Part shown: piece after piece, positions 11,455 through 24,278 of the stretch
Layout: every line of letters begins with the position of its first letter
Position numbering within the stretch: the first letter of the stretch is position 1
Source: Maylandia zebra
Lineage: Eukaryota; Chordata; Actinopteri; Cichliformes; Cichlidae
Assembly: GCF_041146795.1 (NCBI RefSeq)
Contig: NC_135180.1
Coordinates: 40,050,794 to 40,114,793, forward strand
Direction: 5' to 3'
Length of the DNA stretch: 64,000 nt
Notes under the pieces: generated by a model
Databases searched by the model: none
What the model saw: the letters and a program-made list of their open reading frames with translations, nothing else
Told to the model about the DNA's origin: nothing
Position numbers and translations under genes: made by a program

Positions 11455-13540
11455 CTGAAACACAGCAAACATGCAGAGTTAATAACCAATCAGCTTCCTT
11501 AAAATCAGTTGCAGTGCCTCTAGCGTCCAGCAGAGGCAGCACTGAGTCAGTCCTCATAGACTCCCGTTTTTAAACTTTACAGCAGAATTAAACACGTTTA
11601 CAGCCAGATACACAAACTGTTTGGTCTCTGTGGATACGCGACGTCTGGACCGTGTTTGTGCTGTTGGGGCCTTTGTAATGACATCATCTGACCAATAATA
11701 TGTCTGCTGTGAGGTCACTGTACTAACAGAGCGTCCACAAGGCTGAGCTCTGGGTTTAATGCGGCAAACTGGAGGATTTTGATTGTATAGTACTGAGCCC
11801 TAACTGGCCCGTGTCTGTGGATGCAGACCAGCTCATGACTCAGCCATGCTGGCTTTGCTGGCTGAGGCTGTTTTATCGAGCACGGCGAGCTCCGTCTGGA
11901 GGTTTTCTGTTATTGATGATTTGACACCACCTGTAGTTTCAGGAGGTCATAGGTCACATGAATGACTGGTTTTACCAAAGTCAGGAGCTGATGCAGCTGC
12001 AGCGTTTTGGCCTAGCAATAACTTCCTGACCTCTGTGATTTCCTGTGACTATTTCAAAATAAAAGCTCAAGTCTCAGCAGCCGTGCATGATACGCTGTTC
12101 AAACAGAAACAGAAATACTGCAGCGCTCTAATGAAACAGGAGACTCTGGAAGGCTCTGTGCACAGATGTGGACAGATGTGGCAGTAGGGTGATTCCATAC
12201 AGATGTGAAACACTTCCTTCTTTGTCTCTTTCATGTGTGGCTTTGATGTGCTTTGATTTCCCCCCCCCCCCCCCCACGTTTCTGTCAGCCACATGTGAAC
12301 TCGGCTGAACCTCCTTTGCCTCCACGTTTCACTCGCTAGAAAGTCTGCTCCCACATCTGAGCGCTCAGACAGAAAGGACCCCACAGGCTCCACCCAGCGC
12401 CCCTTGCTATGTGGACACCACCTACAGGTTCTGCTTTGGCGCTGTTCATTCACACGTTTATGCTCTGCTCCCAGCAGCTGTTTGCTGTTACTGCAGGAAA
12501 CTTGCAGAGCGCCATCTGGTGGACAGACTGTGCAACACCAACACTCCAAGCCTGGCTGAATGGTGTTTCTCCTGTTATCAGTGCTGACACTGACAGATCA
12601 GCTCACAGATAACATCAGCAGCCTCACGTTTGTGACACCGAACAGCAAAAGTTGAATATTTGATCTGTTTCTGATCTGGATCGACTGAAGGAACCAAAAC
12701 TGTGATAACGACGGGTGAGTTCAGACTGACAGCAGACTGCAGGTGATGCTAACACCCCGGGGACCTGAGTGTGACTGAGGAAACAAACCTAAGACCTGCC
12801 TGGAGTCCGTTTCACAGGAATCGTCAGACTTACAGAGTTTGATCAGATTTCAGACAGTGTGAACGTTTCTACACTGAGTCTGAGACACGAAGCAGTAAAC
12901 ATTTTAATTAGCAGTGCAGGACTGTGTGAGGTCACCTCTATGCTCTGCAGGCTTTTAAAGGCTCATTCTAAATATTCAAACCAAACCAGTCAGCTATTTC
13001 ATGGAAAATCATCTCAGCAAAGTCAACTTAAGATGTTTAAAGAATCATTCCAAAAGTTTTAATGAGCACAAAGAAATGGCAGAACCACAGAGACCACAAA
13101 ACGTCTGCAAACGTCTTCAGAGAGCTTTGTGGAAAACAGACTCAGACCACATCACAAAGAGACGCAGCGAATAAAAAGATTACAGCGCAGACACATTCTC
13201 ATCACGTTTCAATTTTGTTTCCTGACTTTAAATAGAAGAAAATCTTGTAAAACCGTTTCACAGATTTACGTTTCAGTGACTTTTCAGACCCAGAAATCAG
13301 CTCCCCACCCACTCTCACAAAAGCTGCAAACTGATGTTGGAGTCAGTTGCTGTCTGACCTTCAGGGTCCCTCAGCTGAGAGCCAATCACGTGACTCCAAT
13401 CACGTGTTTTTTTTTAGTTTGATGTGTGAAAGAGTAAAAAACGCTCAGATTCATCTTCAGTTTATCGTCAGAGAGAAAGAAAAGCGCAAAATCATCTGAA
13501 CTCAGAAACTTCATCATTTCTAAGTCTGAGCGAATAAGAG
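11455..13540. other. mmp23b intron 1 or upstream region, no exon seen
   Basis: No convincing coding exon on either strand. A poly-C run lies at about 12260-12276. The 160-codon minus frame at 12067-12549 has no domain, no exon-like borders and no codon bias, so I treat it as chance. Confidence 0.45.
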
Positions 13541-14060
13541 CCGGCTCCAGCGCCAGGGTGAAGAGGAGGAGGGTTATGACCTGTGTCTGACCTCGGGCTG
13601 ACTGCGCGCTCTTTGTTCTCTACCAGTTTGTCTGAAGTCGGTCCCGACACTGACCTTCATCATCACCATCATCATCATCATCATCAGCTGAACGGGGTCC
13701 ATGGCGAGTCTCGGACCGCGTGCCCGTCAATATATCAGTCAAACAATCGATCGGTGAGCGCGTGCGTCATCCCACGGAGTTTCCAGGCGCGCAGATTTAC
13801 GCACGCACACTCCGCGGAGCTAAAAGTCGCGCAAGCTCCACTTCAGGCAGAAAATCAAAAAGCGGGAAAGATCCGAACCCCGGAGGCCCGACCCGACCCG
13901 CTCCGTGCGCGTGCTCAGCGTGGTCCGGGACCCGTGGGAGGAACGCGCTCCGCTGGGGAACAAACTGAGTGAAGTTCCCGGAGTGTCCGCTCGCTGCTGC
14001 AGCGGGGCTGGTCCGGAGGGGCGGGGTCAGGTGAGGAGAACAGTTTAACCCTTTCCCACC
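13540..14060 (-). promoter_or_regulatory. CpG-rich segment, candidate mmp23b promoter
   Basis: CpG density rises sharply over 13720-14000 between AT-richer flanks, upstream of the first certain mmp23b exon on the minus strand. It is the only such segment there, so I take it as the likely promoter. Confidence 0.45.
13655..13702 (-). CDS. Candidate mmp23b exon 1 (methionine-rich start)
   Basis: On the minus strand an ATG at 13702 opens MDPVQL, a run of methionines, VMMK, and then an AAG/GTCAGT donor. The length (48 bases) keeps the frame with the exon at 11454. Together with the six certain exons this would give 381 residues. The run of hydrophobic methionines is too short for a normal membrane anchor, and it derives from an ATG trinucleotide repeat, so this is only a candidate. 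A more distant exon 1 remains possible. Confidence 0.25.
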
Positions 14061-14534
14061 GGAACCACAGTTCTGTTTAAGCACTGAGCTCACTCAGCGG
14101 ATAAACAAACCAGACCCGCTCCCGGTGTTTCCCTCTGGGGCCTCAAGGGCTCCAGACTGCAGGTTGGGCCACCCTGAGGTGTTTTCCCAGCAGCAGCGGT
14201 CCAGATGTGCAGCAGTTGTTTCGTCTCTGCTAAGAACATCTGTCCAAACACTCAACAGCTTCCTGTGAGGGAGACACGAAAACAGCAAAAACCAAAAATC
14301 GTTTACAAACTGAGAAATACTAACAAAACAGACCTGTAGACCTAAAAATACACACATCAAAAACTCAACCCTTACAAATACTGCACTACTAGTACTACAC
14401 ACACACACACAAAGGTCCTGCGATTGAACAGGTTGAACTCGCTGCAGGTTTCTATCCGTTTATGACTTTACAGAAATAAGAGAGAAAAAACATGATGTGG
14501 GAGGATTCAGAAGAGAAACCTGCGATAAAACTCA

Positions 14535-14585
14535 ACAACGTGTGGAGTTCCCCAAGGCTCCGTCATCGGTCCTCTGATGCTGATG
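14535..14585 (+). mobile_element. Tiny reverse-transcriptase relic
   Basis: The plus strand reads CGVPQGSVIGPLML, the conserved GVPQGS block of a LINE-type reverse transcriptase. No longer match was seen around it. Confidence 0.5.
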
Positions 14586-14911
14586 GTCTGGCTTTATTGA
14601 TCTGCTTCATGCCATCTTTTGATGGGCCTTACATGTTTAGACTTTCAGTTTGGGGTTGAGGAGCATCCACAGTTAGCTGCTTATTCACACAGCAGCGATG
14701 GAAACATCCAGTCACGTTCTCTGTTGAGACTTGTGCTCTGAATGTGGTTGTGACCTTTTTTACACACCCACAGTCATTAATATTAAAGTATTGATTAATG
14801 TGGCTGAAGCAACAGAAAGACAAAGCCCTGCTGATGGATTAATTCTGGATGTCTTATTGCCTAAATTAATCTGGGAGGGGTGAATTAATCACTCCTTGCA
14901 GCCCCCTCAAT

Positions 14912-14912
<1 letters not shown>

Positions 14913-14942
<30 letters not shown>
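14913..14942 (+). repeat. Poly-C homopolymer
   Basis: Thirty consecutive cytosines. Length is likely unreliable in the assembly. Confidence 0.97.
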
Positions 14943-14944
<2 letters not shown>

Positions 14945-15724
14945 CCCGGCTTGCATTGTTGTCTTGTTTATCTCTCCGCCCACACTTGGCGTCTCTGTCC
15001 AGCTCGCGGTCACCTTCACTCTGACAAAGTGCCTGCAGAGGCATCTTTAGAGGAGCTCATCATATGGTGCATGTTAAGCAGCTCATTAACACTGCATTGT
15101 GAGCTGAATGAGGTTTGAATGTTGGCAGCTGAGCGGCCTGGCAGATTCCCATCATGCACTACAACACTGCTGTGACCTCACACCGACTCACTCTGTGCTG
15201 GCAGGGTGAGAATCGATCGATACGTTGACAGAAACCTGAAACCAAAATTCATCCGAGAGGCAGTTTGTTAGAAAGTCAGTGATCTCCTGAGGAAAGTGAA
15301 GGTCAAACTGAGAGAAGAGCCGTGATTACGCTTTGGTCCCTGAATGTCTCATCATCACTCTTTCTTCACCCTGACGTTAGTCTGCAGGACTTGTATTTTC
15401 CACATTTCTGGAAGAGCTGCAAACACACCGTGCTCTCCGGCCAGGAGACGGTTCTGCAGCAGGTACTGCTGATACTGAAACTGCTGACATCACACGCAGT
15501 GCCATCCAACCTGTCTTTGTCTTTATTGTCACTATAAATACATGAAATATAATGAGATCAATGAGATCCTTTTGACAACAGTCATTCACATCATTGCACC
15601 TGTAACTCTAATGTGACACCATCACATGTGACGGTGGCAGAACGAGGTGGACGCACCTGAGCGGCATAAACGATCACGCTGTTCCTGCATTGAAAGGGTG
15701 AACGAGGTTTTTGGGAAGTGTTCA

Positions 15725-15725
15725 G

Positions 15726-15810
<85 letters not shown>
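15725..15810 (+). repeat. (GT)n microsatellite with GC interruptions
   Basis: About 43 GT units interrupted by CGTGTGTG words, in non-coding sequence. Confidence 0.96.
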
Positions 15811-15811
<1 letters not shown>

Positions 15812-15944
15812 ACGCGCATCGTGACAGCCACAGAGTAATAACAGAATCCTGAAAAGTATTGAAATGTGTTCGCCTCCGCCGTGTGTTTATCAAAGTGGAC
15901 AGAACAAAAGAGACCTGACTTCAGAGCATGGAGAGATTACTGCC

Positions 15945-16300
15945 CACTGAACATCGTGGATCCTCTGTGGAGGTCGTCAAGAGCTCCAGATTCCTCGGTG
16001 TCCACCTGGTCCCTCAACACCAGCTCCATAACTAAGCTCTGCTTCCTGAGGAAGCTGGGAAAGCCCATCTCCCTCCATCCATTCTCACCACCATCTACAG
16101 AGAGACTATCGAGAGCATCCTGAGCAGCTGCATCACTGTCTGGATGGTAACGGCACCGTATCGGATCACAATGCTCTACAACTGTTAGTGAGAGCAGCTG
16201 AGAGGATCATTGGAGCCATCACAGAGGCCTGTCACACCTGCTGAATCGGCAAAGCCACCAGCATCGTGGAGGACCCCACACACACTCTGCTATCACTTCC
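15945..16300 (+). mobile_element. L2/Rex1-like LINE fragment (RT thumb region)
   Basis: Two frames together show [23 protein letters not shown] and [15 protein letters not shown], the C-terminal part of an L2/Rex1 reverse transcriptase. The same peptide block occurs on the minus strand at 54582-54863, so both are copies of one family. Confidence 0.75.
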
Positions 16301-16624
16301 AGCATAAATGAAGACAGGAAACTAAACAGCAGTGACGTTTGTAGGGTTACTGAAGTTGGGCTAGCTGGTATATAATGATGTGCTACGTGATCGCTAGCGA
16401 CACAGCTATGTTAGCATAACATAAACAGTGAAGCTGGAGGACGAACACTAACACTTTTCCACTTATAAAAGTTAACGTGAAGGTTCCTGATGGTTAGAGA
16501 CAAATGCAATCGCATGGCAGGATGCTGTAAACGGACCAAACTTCAGTCAGGAGAACAACTGAGATAATCCATCCACAATACCAGGTTAGTCATTCATATA
16601 CTGCAACAACGTGGTCAAAGGAGC

Positions 16625-16805
16625 TTGCAAAGAAAAGCGTCTGGACTTCTTTAAGTTACTTGAAGACGTTTCACCTCTCATCCGAGAAGCTTCTTCAGTT
16701 CTAAGGTCAAATGGTGGAGAGTCCCAGATTTAAACCCAGTGGGAGTTTCTCCCCACAGAGGGACAAAAGGACCCCCTGACCCTAGAACTGAAGAAGCTTC
16801 TTCAG
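16625..16805 (+). mobile_element. Solo Penelope-like terminal repeat
   Basis: The stretch runs from GCGTCTGGACTTCTTTAAGT through TTCACCTCTCATCCGAGAAG to the AGTCCCAGATTTAAACCCAG block. It matches both terminal repeats of the element at 60000-62130. It ends where the hAT-like element at 16822 begins. Confidence 0.8.
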
Positions 16806-16821
16806 ACAAGACAGTAACGCG

Positions 16822-18013
16822 TTATGCGTTACTGTAATCCGATTACTTTTTTCAAGTAACGAGTAAAGTAAGGGATTACTATTTCAAAAAAGGTAATTAG
16901 ATTACCGTTACTTTCCCGTAGGAACGCTGCGTTACTGCGTTACTAAAACCGTGATTTTTTGCGAGAATGTCTCATGACAGTGACGTAAGCGAGTGCGCCG
17001 TTCGTGACAACAGCTGTGCGCAGATCAACAGTGGATCACATATCGAGTGCGGAGAGAGTATGAGCGTGCAGCGTTTAAAGCGTGGAAGTACTGACCTTAC
17101 TTTGAGTTTGATTCCATAAAAAGTGACAAAAACATTAGCCGTTCAAAGAAAACTTCTTTTTACATCAAAAAAACCCCTAAACTTCTGCACAAGCACCGAG
17201 TAGCTACGATGGGAATATAAAATTCACAGAGAAACTCGCGGATTCTTCCACTGACCGCAGCACACCTGCACCAGGGTAAACCTCCGCCTGCCCCACTCCT
17301 GCTAAACAGGTGAAAATAGAGCAACAGGACCGCTGAGTCTTTGACTTTATTTATTTTCTGCTGTGTTTTACTTGCATCTATTTGAAAGACTGAGTGTAAA
17401 CACAAAAAATATTTTATTTTATGAGCTGGAATGTGCAGAAAATAGGTTTAAATGTTAAACTAATTTCTTCCAGTCAGAGAATGTTGCATATAATTTAATT
17501 TTTGCTTGATGCATAAAGTTAAAAGATTAAAACTAATAAAACAAGTTTAAAAAGAGACTTTTCCATTTGATTACATTTTGTATGATGGATTATGCAGAAA
17601 AAGTAGAATTGGGATTGAAGCGATTGAAGATCTATCGTAAGGGTCCATAATCCCAGTCCACGAGGGCCGGTGTCCCTGCAGGTTTTAGTGTCCTCGAACC
17701 AATACAGCTGGTTTAAATTGATAAATTAGCTCCTCAACATGTCCTGTAGTTCTCCAGAGGCCTGGTAATGAACTAATCATGTGATTCAGGTGTGTTGACC
17801 CAGGGTGAGATCTAACACCTGCAGGGACACCGGCCCTTGTGGACTGGGATTGGGGACCCCTGATCTATCGCGTCATTACCTATTGAGGGTGTAAAGTAAC
17901 TAAATAACTAATTACTTTCAAAAATAAGTAATCAGTAAAGTATTACTTTTGGGGGGGGAAGTAATCAGTAATTAGTTACTGATTACTTTTTTCAAGTAAC
18001 TTGACCAACACTG
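16822..18013. mobile_element. Non-autonomous hAT-type element rich in AGTAAC/GTTACT words
   Basis: The right end reads TCAAGTAACTTGACCAACAC then TG, the complement of the CAGTGTTGG terminus used by one group of fish hAT elements. The left part carries the inverted form of the same TTACTTTTTTCAAGTAAC words. No transposase frame was found. A second element (17638-17862) sits inside it. Confidence 0.6.
17638..17862. mobile_element. hAT-type MITE with 8-bp target duplication, nested
   Basis: The 225-bp element has inverted ends (CAGTCCACGAGGGCCGGTGT on the left, its complement with ACCCCTG on the right). It is flanked by the identical octamer ATCTATCG at 17630-17637 and 17863-17870. Eight-base duplications and CAGGGG-like termini mark the hAT superfamily. 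Relatives lie at 28828-29020 and 51480-51640. Confidence 0.85.
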
Positions 18014-18129
18014 GTCGTCAGCATACAGGTGATAGGAAATATGATTGTTAAAAAAAGAGAACTGAACCAAAGACAGATCCCTGAGGGCCCCACAAAGCAG
18101 AACAGCAAAACACCTCTCAGAAAAATGTG

Positions 18130-18735
18130 ACATGAACCATTTTAAATCATCAGCAGAGGAACTCTTCTCCATTGTTTATGGGAATGTCCTAAAATCCAGG
18201 AATTTTGGAAAGATGTCATCAAATGTCTGACTGAAGTGTTTAAGGTAAAAATTCCTTTAAATGGTAAACTCTGTGTACTTGGAATATACCCAAGGGGATT
18301 TAAGCAACTGGAAAAACAAACTAAATTACTGGACTATGGACTACTTCAAGCCAGAAGAGCCATTGCACTAAGAGGATGCTCCCTCCATGGGACTCTGGAA
18401 GAAGGAAATTGCAGGCTCTAGGCCTGGAAAGACTAACATATATTGCAAAAACTGGGACTTTGTGAATATGTGGAAGCCATATATGGACATTTCAGGGAGT
18501 GGAGGTGAAGGATGTTTATGAGAAAGAAGGAAAAGAAGAAGGGAAGGAGGGGAAAATCTTGTTTATCCTTATCTGTAATTCCTTGTATTTTTGTATTACT
18601 GTGAGAACTATGCTCATTCTACATTTGAATATGATGTAGGCAGGTTTGATGTATGGATGGGTGTGTGAATGTGAGGTTGTTCAAATATTTGTTTGTATTG
18701 TACAACAGAAAATTTCAATAAAAATATGTAGAAAA
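18130..18735 (+). mobile_element. L1/Tx1-like LINE 3' end
   Basis: The plus strand encodes a C-terminal block resembling L1-type ORF2 (LWECPKIQEFWKDV-like in mixed frames, then YPRGFKQLEKQTKLLDYGLL and RRAIAL). A 3' UTR with an AATAAAAAT signal follows at about 18718. The copy is frame-broken and 5'-truncated. Confidence 0.5.
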
Positions 18736-18739
18736 AAAT

Positions 18740-19130
18740 GAACAGCAGTAATCCCAAACAGGTCCTTGAGCCTGTTTATCATGATGCTGTGATCTACAGT
18801 ATTTAAGCTGAGGTCCAACTGAACCAGAGCTGTGTTTACTCTCTAGAGTCTGCTGCCATCAAGATCTTTGACAAAATGTGGAGCCCTGACATCCTGTAAC
18901 AGGAGCGTACTGGGTCAGACGTGGGAGCTGCTTAGCTCTGTAGCCCAGTCTGATGCTAGAGTACAGCTTGTCCAACGTGTTGAATCTTCTGGTAGTGCAA
19001 TTTACACCTTGATGGAATTTCTGCAGCGCTATCTTCGATCCACATGATTGAAGTCCCCGCAATAATAAAACTGCATTTGGGGGGGGGGGGGGTGCTACTA
19101 CAATAAATACAGTTATAAGCACAGTTTAGG
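18740..19130 (-). mobile_element. Further LINE remnants
   Basis: Segments here (for example around CAGGTCCTTGAGCCTGTTTA and GTCCAACGTGTTGAATCTTC) resemble internal parts of fish LINEs and end beside a poly-G run at 19077-19092. No open frame is left. Confidence 0.35.
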
Positions 19131-19139
19131 AGGTGGGAC

Positions 19140-21640
19140 TGTTGGTTCCATTATAGTATGAATAAAAATACGGTTTATAAATAAGGTGTAATGTCCATGG
19201 GTGTTGGCAGTGCAGTTATGCTCCGATCAGGGTGGAGGTAGGGGATGTTTGACAGCCTGTGGGTAAAAACTTCTGTTGAGTCTGTTTGTCTTCGTCCTGA
19301 TGGACCTGTAACGTTTACCAGAGGGAAGGGGGGGAGTGAGTGTCCAGGGTGTGAGGGGTCCTTGATGATGATGCTGGCTTTCTGCTGAAGTCTGCCAGTA
19401 TAAATGTCTCTGAGGGGGGTCAGTGAGGTGCCGATTGCCCGCTCTGCTGCCCTCACCACCCGCTGCAGTTTCCTCTTGCCCTCCATGGTGCAGCAGTTGA
19501 ACCAGAGTGTGCAGCAGGAGGTCAGAAATCTCTCGATGGTGGAGCGGTTGTGGTTAATTAGCAGTCTCTGGGGTAACTGGGCCTGACGTAGTTTCCTGAG
19601 GAAGTACAGCCATTGTTGTGCTTTCCCTACCTGGTGGGAGATGTTTGTGGACCAGGTGAGGCTGGCCGAGATGTGGGCTCCGAGGAACTTAAAGCTCTCC
19701 ACCCTTTCTACCTCCTCCATCAATGTAGAGGGTGGAGTGCTCAGTCGATTACCATCTCCTTGGTCTCGGCTGTGTTCAGATGCAGGTTGTTGTCGTCATC
19801 GCTTCAGATGCTGAACCTCCTCTCTGTAGCTGAATCATCGCTGTTGTCGATCAGTCCTATGATGGTGGTGTCAGCAAATTTTATAATGGTGTTACTGGTG
19901 TGGATTGGTGAACAGTTATGGGAGAAAAGTGAGTATAAGAGGGGACTGAGGACACACCCCTGTGGGACACCTACATTCAGGATGAGGGTGGAGGAGGTGT
20001 GCTCTCCCATCCTGATGTTCTGGGGTCACGCAGGAAGTCCAGTATCCAGCTGCACAGTGAGCTGCTGAGTCATGAGTTGCTTATTAACCAGTTTGTGGGG
20101 TTGGACTGTGTTGAAGGCAGAGCTGGTCCACAAACAGCATTCTCACACAGGTGTTGCTACTGTCCAGGTGAGGGCTGTGTGAAGAGCTGTTATTATGGCG
20201 TCCTCTGTCGACCTGTTTGCCCAGTATGTAAACTGGTGTGGATCGAGGTCTGCAGGGATGGCAGCTTTAATGTGCGACATGATGAGCTGTTCAAAACATT
20301 TGGTAATTATGGGTGTTCAAGCAACTGGATGATAGTCATTCAAGCAGCTCACTTTGCTCTTCTTGGGCACTGGAACGATGGTGGCTGACTTAAGGCAGGA
20401 TGGTACTACCGACTGTAGCAGTGAGTGTCTTGATCCCCTGCCACAGGTTTCTGGAGTTGTTTGTGTTCCTTGCTGTTTGTATTTGCGCTCGGCTTCTTTT
20501 ATGCCTTTAAGCAGAGAGTGGCGTGCCTCTTTGTAGACTTGCTGGTCTCCTGATCTGAAGGCGCTGTCACGTGCTCTTAGTAGGGCTCTCACCACACTGT
20601 TGAGCCATGGCTTCTGTTTCGGGAACACTGTAACAGTCTTTGTTGTTGTTATACTCTCACTACAGAAGTTGATGTATGAGAGTACGGCAGATGTGTGGCC
20701 CTCCAAGTCTTCTGCAAATACACTCCAATTCGTGTTATCAAAACAGTCCCGTAGGGCTGTGGTGGCTTCCACGGTCCACACTCGTACTGTTTTTTCAGAT
20801 GGTTTTTGCCTTTGAATTAGAGGTCTATAAGCAGGGATCAGGGACAGAGAGAGATGGTCAGAGAGTCCGAGATGAGGCGGGGAGGGCTTTGTAAGCATCT
20901 GGGATGTTGGTGCAGACTTGGTCCAGTGTGTTGTTTTCCCTCGTTGGAAAGCTCACGTTTTTAAAAAAAATCCAGGCGGGACAGATTTCAGGTTTGCATG
21001 GTTAAAATCTCCAGCCACGATCACAGCGCAGTCCGGGTGTGTTGTTAGCTGTTTATTAATGGAGCACTGGAGTAGCTCCATGGCTGACTTAGCATTAGCT
21101 TGCAGCGGCACATAAACTGCTATTATTGTGATCGCTGTGAGCTCGCTCGGCAAGTAGAAGGGTCTACACTGAACCATCATGTACTCTGTGTCCGGACAGC
21201 AGTGGACGACTTTAACTGTGTTGTTGGTGCACCAGTTATTGTTCACAAACACTAGCAGACCTCCTCCGGACTCTTTGTTCCTGTCCGCTCTGAATGTAGC
21301 GTGGCCCGCTAGCTCAATGATCATAACAGAATAATCCAAACAGTGTAAGGTGATCCGCAGTCGTAGCTCATCCATCTTGTTATTTAGTGACTGTGAGTTG
21401 GTGAGGAAGAGACTCGGAATAGCCGGTCTGTGTGGGTTAGCACATAGCCTAGCACTCAGCCCTGCTCTCTTCTGTTTCCTGTGCCTCCGTCGCCTACGCC
21501 ACTTCAGCGGTGGTATGGTGGAATTAGAGTCCGTGTCCCTCCGGATCTCAGGGGGAATTGAGTCCCAGTCATTGTCAGCAAAGGTTAGCATAGTTAGCAT
21601 TAGCAGTTGGTGGAAGGTAAACAACAGTGTACTCCCTTGG
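19140..21640 (-). mobile_element. L2/Rex1-like LINE, nearly full ORF2, broken
   Basis: Read on the minus strand from right to left, 21624-20953 gives an APE endonuclease (LTNSQSLNNKMDELRLRI, GGGLLVFVNNNWC, IIAVYVPLQANAKSAM, VAGDFNHANL). Next, 20898-20317 gives the linker and early RT ([43 protein letters not shown]). Then 20010-19804 gives GVPQGCVLSPLLYSLFSHNC with KFADTT in place of FADD. Finally 19723-19175 gives the thumb region (SFKFLGAHISASLTW) to the end. At least four frame breaks and the altered catalytic D show that it is dead. Confidence 0.85.
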
Positions 21641-21799
21641 TACGTAAAAGGGTCTGCAATTCATTTACTCCAGGTCAGGGAAGCAATGGCTGTCCACAGT
21701 AACTGTGTCTGTACAGCAGTTATTGTTGATCTACACACACCCCACCTACTCTTCTCTAACCACGGTCCTGATTTAGCACCATGTTGTTAAGTCCGTTAG

Positions 21800-22060
21800 C
21801 TTGATGGCTGAATTCGGGATGAATGGATGAAGTCAGGATTCTGTGATCATAAGTACACAGCTATCCCTAATGGTGCAATCTGTCACAACCTGGAGCCTTA
21901 GTTCGTCCATTTTGTTGAAGAGGGATCTGGCATTGCTGATGAAAAGACCGGGAAGCGCTGGTTTATGAGGTTGTCTCTGTAATTCCAGCTCTGCAACCTC
22001 ACTTCTGCTTCCTTTCCTTGCACCACCTTGTGCTCTGAGCTGAAGGAGCACCTGCAATGC
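21800..22060 (-). mobile_element. Second LINE 5' fragment (endonuclease N-terminus)
   Basis: The minus strand encodes PALPGLFISNARSLFNKMDE, paralogous to the endonuclease start of the neighbouring LINE, followed by a stop after about 74 codons. It is a separate, shorter copy. Confidence 0.6.
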
Positions 22061-22099
22061 TGGAGGACGTGTAAGTGTTATCCATCTTAGTTCTCCTTT

Positions 22100-22327
22100 A
22101 AAAGCACTTTGAATTATTTTTACTGGGTTTTATTTAGCGTGACTTCAGATGCATCGATGCTAAATGAAGAATTCTGCTCCTGCAGCTCTGCTGCACTCCA
22201 CATTATGCACTCCACACTGTATATAAATGCCACTTGTTTTGCACATATTCAACTCTGTATATTTTATATATTTTATTATTATTATTATTATTTTTTTTTT
22301 TTTTACTATTTAATTTGTAAAAATGTG

Positions 22328-22358
<31 letters not shown>

Positions 22359-22587
22359 GTAGGAAAATATTTAGTATACACATCCAGAAATGCATACACT
22401 ATTATATATTGTACATATATTTATTAGTTTCAGGTTGGCCATTCTTGTATTTTGCTCGTTTGTGTTGTTGTGTTTGCACATCTCTGTTGCTTGTGGGGCT
22501 CGCACACAAGAATTTCACTCGCATGTGCTGTGCCAGTGTGCCTGCACATGTGATGTGACAATAAAAGTGATTTGATTTGATTTGCTT
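22100..22587 (+). mobile_element. L2/Rex1-like LINE 3' UTR with TGATT tail
   Basis: The block CAAGAATTTCACTCGCATGT followed by GACAATAAAAGTGATTTGATTTG is a common fish L2-clade 3' end terminating in tandem TTGAT units. It contains an AC microsatellite at 22331-22358. Confidence 0.7.
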
Positions 22588-23099
22588 TGCTGGAGTGACT
22601 GCAGGCTTCCTGAAGGAAGTTCAACCAAATGCCCAATGAGTACAGAAAATGAGCCAGGTGCCAACAGGTGGGCTTCCTGTTCAGGTGCACCCGAGGGCTC
22701 ATCGTCTCCCATCTTTGAGTATAATAACTATGAATGGAGATCTCCACCCCACATAGCAGAAACTGAACTGTTGTTTTCATACTTTTTAAACAAACCTGAG
22801 GAAACACCCTCACAGCTTACAGCCTCTCAGGTAACACCTGCTGGGTATCCCATCATGTCTCAGTGTTTCTGGCCCACTGCCCGGGGCCCACGGCTTCCTG
22901 GCTCGAGTCCAGCTGGCTCGGAGGCCCGGCGCATTGGGAACCTGACGGCACGTCACTCAGAGAGACGGAGGAGAAGACAGACTTTCAGCCGGAGCTGAAG
23001 GATGACGATTTAATTACACTTCTGTCCATTCATCTGTCCATCCACACACACACACACACACACAGTCAGAAACACACACACACACTCGTCAGCAGGTTC

Positions 23100-23332
23100 C
23101 CACACCTCACAAACAGCCCCTCCATCTTGTTCTTTTCTTGTATTTTTTCGGGTCGATGAAAAGAAACGATTCTGTTTTTACAGGCTGCTGGTTGCCGTGG
23201 TGACCGGGAGCGACCAAAAAATGTCCTGCAGGTCAAACTAGACGCCTCGACCATCAGCAGAGATGAGAAACCAGGTTGCTCAGTTTAACTGAAGCTCCAG
23301 TTTTATGACTGAAGATTATCACCTCTGCAAAA

Positions 23333-23370
<38 letters not shown>

Positions 23371-24270
23371 GCGAAGTAGAGCAGCTTCAGGTTTGTGTTG
23401 TCTTTAGTGTCACAGCCTCAGTGTGAGCTGCTGTTAGACTGAACCTGAGATGTCCAGCAGGGGCAGCAGTGAGTCCGTCTCCATAGACTTCCATGTTAAA
23501 GGTTCACAGCACAAACATGTTTACAGCCTGAAACACAGACAGTCATAACACGCCCCACAGGTGTTATGAAGGCGGGGGAAATGTTTATATAACTCACCTC
23601 TTTGCATTTTTAGGGGTGTGGCCTCTTTGACTGACAGGTAGATGGTATCTGCAGTGTGGACCTCTGGACCAACCCAGTATTACAGCAAAGCGTGTACACG
23701 CTAACCTGTGTTTACATGTAAAAGTTTTAATGTCTGTTTGAATGTTTCATGTCATAATTTCCATGTTGGCTTGAAATGTCTCCCTCTGCTGGCTCTGCAG
23801 CTTACTGCACATTTGGAGGGTCACAGCATGAAATGGACACTGTGGACTGCGTGTCTGTTACACGCTTTGCTGTGATATCAGGACTGGATGTGTTTGTGCT
23901 GTTTTTAATGACATCATGTGACCAACAATATGGCTGCTGTGAGGTTACTGTACAGAGCGTCCACAAAGGCGGAGCTCCAGTTTTAGTGAAATTCAAGGAT
24001 TTTGATTGGATGTTACTAATGCGCAGGTATCTGTGGTACCAAGCGTCAGCTGATGACTCCATCCTGTCATTTCTGATTGGATCAAAGCAGCCTGGAGTCC
24101 ATCTTTTATTTACAGTCTACTGTGAGTAAGCACGCGTCACGCCGCTTTCACTGGTCCAGCACCAGTCAGCACTGGTGGCTGAAACAGGCTGCAATGTCAA
24201 ATCAAAGGAGTCTAATCAGCATGATGACATCGTCAGCGTGATGGGCGGGTTCACGTAAACAGACTGAGAC
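23100..24270. other. Intergenic, no gene seen
   Basis: Low-copy-looking sequence with a GT microsatellite at 23337-23370 and AC repeats near 23041-23092. No exon or named repeat was recognised. The 117-codon plus frame at 23776-24129 lacks supporting features. Confidence 0.4.
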
Positions 24271-24278
24271 ACTCGGAA

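Noticed and set aside
12067-12549. 160-codon minus frame upstream of mmp23b
   Set aside because: No domain, no splice support, runs through a poly-C tract, cysteine/tryptophan-rich composition typical of non-coding GC-rich sequence.
19804-20010. Active L2 reverse transcriptase
   Set aside because: The catalytic FADD is altered to FADT and the ORF is split into several frames.
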